Positions 61,330 to 64,000 of a stretch of DNA of 64,000 nucleotides are shown piece by piece; positions within the stretch are counted from its first letter, which is position 1, and every line of letters starts with the position of its first letter. The position numbers and the translations under genes are program-made. Source of the DNA: Lepas anatifera (lineage: Eukaryota; Arthropoda; Thecostraca; Lepadidae); assembly GCA_034440635.1 (NCBI GenBank), contig JAOTON010002243.1:1148501-1212500 (forward strand). The letters run 5' to 3'. Under the pieces are notes generated by a model. It did not search any database. It saw only the letters and a list, made by a program, of their open reading frames with translations, and had not been told where the DNA came from.

Positions 61330-63045
61330 CTGTTGTTGACTGTTCTTTAATAGCCAAACTGAGGTCGAAAACTGCGCTAAGCTAGAGCCATAATGTAAGC
61401 AAGTCCTCTCGTTACGGTGAATCAATTTATGTATGGTATGAACATGCTGTGTCAAAATCTAAGAATGACCTAACCAATGGTCAGGTCAAGAGCATGATCT
61501 GGTCTGACATAAGTGATATGCATACCAATCGACTCGTAATGACAATCTAAGCGAATTGGTACCAAAGTGAAATATCGATCATCATTTCCTACAAAGTTGT
61601 CTGGGTTTCCTCCGAACCCATGTCTGAAAAAGGCTTGAATAGTCCCAAATGACCTTGCAGAGGTCACAGATCCAACATGTCAAGTTGGACCTTTGGGGTG
61701 ACTCAATATACTTCTATTACGCGAACAGGAAGCTATTTTAACCCCTGTCCTACTGGAGGTATTTTACTCCCTCGCCCTACCGGAGATCGATTCGACCACC
61801 TAACCGTTTGAAAGCTAAGAGAGGTGGAAAGACGCAGTAAAGCGCAGCGTGTTGCCTGTGACCTGAACTCTCCGACCGTGTACAATTTTTGTTACCCTAG
61901 GTTAACTATAGTGACATTGTGAGGTCTCAAAATGGTAAAATTTTGATACATTTAGAAAATCTCTTGTAATTCGGGAGTCAATAGACCTAGAATAAAGCCC
62001 GAGGTGTCAATGCGTTTGTCTTGACCCAAGGAGTCCCAAAATATGCGGCATGACCTTGTAAGGTCATGCGTGACCTTGACCTCAGGTCAAGGTCTAACCT
62101 AACCTAAGGTTAGGTTAGACCACCTAACATAACCTTAGGTCAAGGTCAAAGTCAGGTCGCATACCAATCGAATCCTTGGGTGATGCTCGTCACTATGATA
62201 CCAAATTCATTGCTGCATCTTGTCCCGTTCACGAGTTAAAGCCAACAACAGTTTCTAAAACGGTAACCTTTTCTGACCTTTGGGGACCTTTGATGCCTTT
62301 GTTATGGACTTGGCCTCAAATGGATGCCATATTCCAGATTAACGTTTCAGGAGCTTTCTAATGCTGTCTAGAGACTTTATCTAGCTCTTCTAGAAGCCGA
62401 GTAACCCCCGGTTTTTTAGACTTATCTTTAGGACCAAAATTGCCTTACAAGAGCTTAGAAATGACGCCATAACTTGGTGACCTGACATGTCATTGACTTG
62501 AAATGTGGTCGAGATGTGTCATTAATTTATTATACAATTTCCACGCAGCATTTGGCTAAAACAAACTGTTTTTGTGCCATCGCGAAGAATAATTAGGGGC
62601 GTCGAACCATCCCCGAAGGACGAGGTTTAAACAATATAAACTGAAATATAGCCATTTTACAGTTTTTACCATGTATTTCCATTGAAAAGGTGACACGTAA
62701 ATGAAACTATGTCCCCGATTTCCAAAAACCCGGAATATATGTTGCAGCACCTGGTAGGCCCATTATGGTGTAAAGTGTCGGATTGCTAGGTTTAACGTGT
62801 TCTTACTTATAAGCAACTTAACTTTACTTTACTTATTGCATAAATGCAATCCAATTTTTAGATGAAGTCACTTGCCTGGGCCTGATGACCTGACCGAACA
62901 TGACCAAACTTAATTTTTTAAAGATACGGAATTGATCAAGGAAGAGATATGCAAAATACGGGGGCGCAGCCCCGCTGTTTTTCCGCTATCCTTGAAAAAC
63001 CTTATGGAGACCATCGATGCTCTTCTCGGACGGGCTAGTGTTAAG
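61330..63045. repeat. AGGTCA-rich element(s) of the T-family, composite
   Basis: The right end (gagaccatcgatgctc..cgggctagtgttaa) is T-family-like. Internal segments at 62170-62400 match the inner part of the fold-back element at 23505-25867 (gatgctcgtcactatgat, tctagaagccgagt). AGGTCA/TGACCT motifs are dense at 62045-62160. The left end is not clear, and two elements may be fused. Confidence 0.55.
62091..62121. repeat. 31-nt palindrome of TTAGGT units
   Basis: 15-bp arms ggtctaacctaacct and aggttaggttagacc around a single A. Lies within a cluster of AGGTCA motifs. Confidence 0.9.
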
Positions 63046-63149
63046 CGCAATCTACCCTTCCCAGATATTGGTTAAGGTTAAGGTTAGGATAAGGTTAAGG
63101 TATTATGGGCTGAGGTTATACAGAGTCTATTTGAATGCCCACTACATGG

Positions 63150-64000
63150 TAAGGACGTGTTAGGACAGGATATGTTTGTCCAGCTTTGCTTTGAATGCAT
63201 TAGTAGATGGCGTACTTATCACATGTTCAGGTAAAGAGGTAAAGAGTTCCACTTGTTTACAACCCTGTTAGAGAAGAACTTGGATCTTCTGAAATGTGTT
63301 GCCCTCTGCTTCTTTATCTTGAGAAAATGGCCTCTTGTATGTGTTGGGTTCAAAGCGAAGAAGTTGTCCGGGTCTGTTCTCAATATCCCTATTAATATCT
63401 TGAAAGTCTCTATCATGTCTCCCCGATTCACCCTGTCTGTCCCTGATGGTTGTCATCTCCAGCTTCTTAAGGCGTTCTTCATAGGGTAATTGACTTATAC
63501 CCTGGACTGTTTTTGTACCCCTTCGTTGAACCTTTTCCAGTACATCCAAGTCTTGAATCAAATAGGGACCAGCCTGAACACAATATTCAAGGTGTGGCCT
63601 TACATACACATTAAAAAGTGGTTTGAAGTTTTGCAGGGTCAGCTTGTCAAATGTTGTTTTAATCAGTCTGAGAGCCCCACTCGTTCGATTTGCAGCTTTT
63701 TTACAATGCTCAGATGGTTTAAGATTTGATGTTATTGTAACTCCTAGATCTCTTTCAGAGGTTGTTCTTTCCAATTGAATAACTTTGTTGTCAGAGTTTG
63801 TCATGAAGTATTGGTGACATGGATTGTGCTCTCCACAGTGCATGACCTTGCATGTTTTGCATTGAATTTCAAAAGCCACTTCTCAGACCACTTGCTGAGT
63901 GAGTCTAGATCTGTTTGGGGGATCTGGCATCTTCCGATGTTGTTATTTGCCGGTATATTTCACTGTCATCAGCAAACATCATCATTTTGCATTTGACTAT
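63150..64000 (-). pseudogene. CR1-type LINE reverse transcriptase, 3' part, running off the window
   Basis: The minus strand, entering from the right edge, reads MMMFADDSEIYRQI (motif C, 63945-63995). After a frameshift at about 63900 comes KCKVMHCG-type sequence, ERDLGVTITSNLKPSEHC, then NVYVRPHLEYCVQA and VLEKVQRRGTK (63268-63879). After further frameshifts come GDMIETFKIL, FFALNP and FFSNRVVNKWNSLP (63219-63431). This is the classic CR1-group palm-thumb-C-terminal order. It is a different family from the LINEs at 19451 and 40600, judging by the linker sequence. Confidence 0.93.

Overview
This 64 kb window reads as non-coding genomic DNA of an animal, most likely a marine or other invertebrate. 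I base this on the mix of repeats: tRNA-headed SINEs, CR1/Jockey-type LINEs, a Penelope-like element, a P-superfamily transposon, hAT and mariner relatives, TTAA-flanked non-autonomous elements and long dinucleotide microsatellites. I cannot name the species. I see no intact host gene. Nearly every recognisable protein fragment belongs to a mobile element and carries frameshifts or stops.

Layout. 0-12 kb: a TTAA-type element interrupted by a SINE, a GA microsatellite, a 2.2 kb minisatellite, a poor-looking low-complexity stretch, a LINE ORF1-like remnant, and TTAA-type elements, one split by a 4.1 kb hAT-like element with a perfect 8-bp target duplication. 12-17 kb: a 3.4 kb P-type transposon (10-bp terminal inverted repeats, perfect 8-bp duplication GTAGCAGT) that is an internal-deletion derivative and carries a SINE and a LINE fragment. 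17-26 kb: a CpG-rich patch, a tRNA-like sequence, a perfect 94-bp-arm palindrome, a decayed full-length LINE, and a 2.4 kb fold-back element between AT and AC microsatellites. 26-38 kb: degenerate C-rich repeats, several MITEs with clean target duplications, a GC-rich duplicated coding-like block, and TTAA-type elements. 39-42 kb: a LINE reverse transcriptase with few lesions. 42.8-55.5 kb: a nested locus built on the larger P-type element. It holds transposase remnants, a Penelope-like element with inverted long arms and hammerhead-like motifs, a SINE, two MITEs and a mariner copy. It shares an inverted duplicated block with 11.6-14.0 kb. 55-64 kb: a hairpin, a 40-bp minisatellite, further TTAA-type/AGGTCA-rich elements, and a CR1 LINE running off the right edge.

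The strongest biology is relational. Paralogous copies inside the window act as each other's empty or deleted sites. They fix the boundaries of a P-type family, its deletion derivative and several insertions, and they give a relative order of events. The TTAA-type family is also dense in AGGTCA/TGACCT, the nuclear-receptor half-site.
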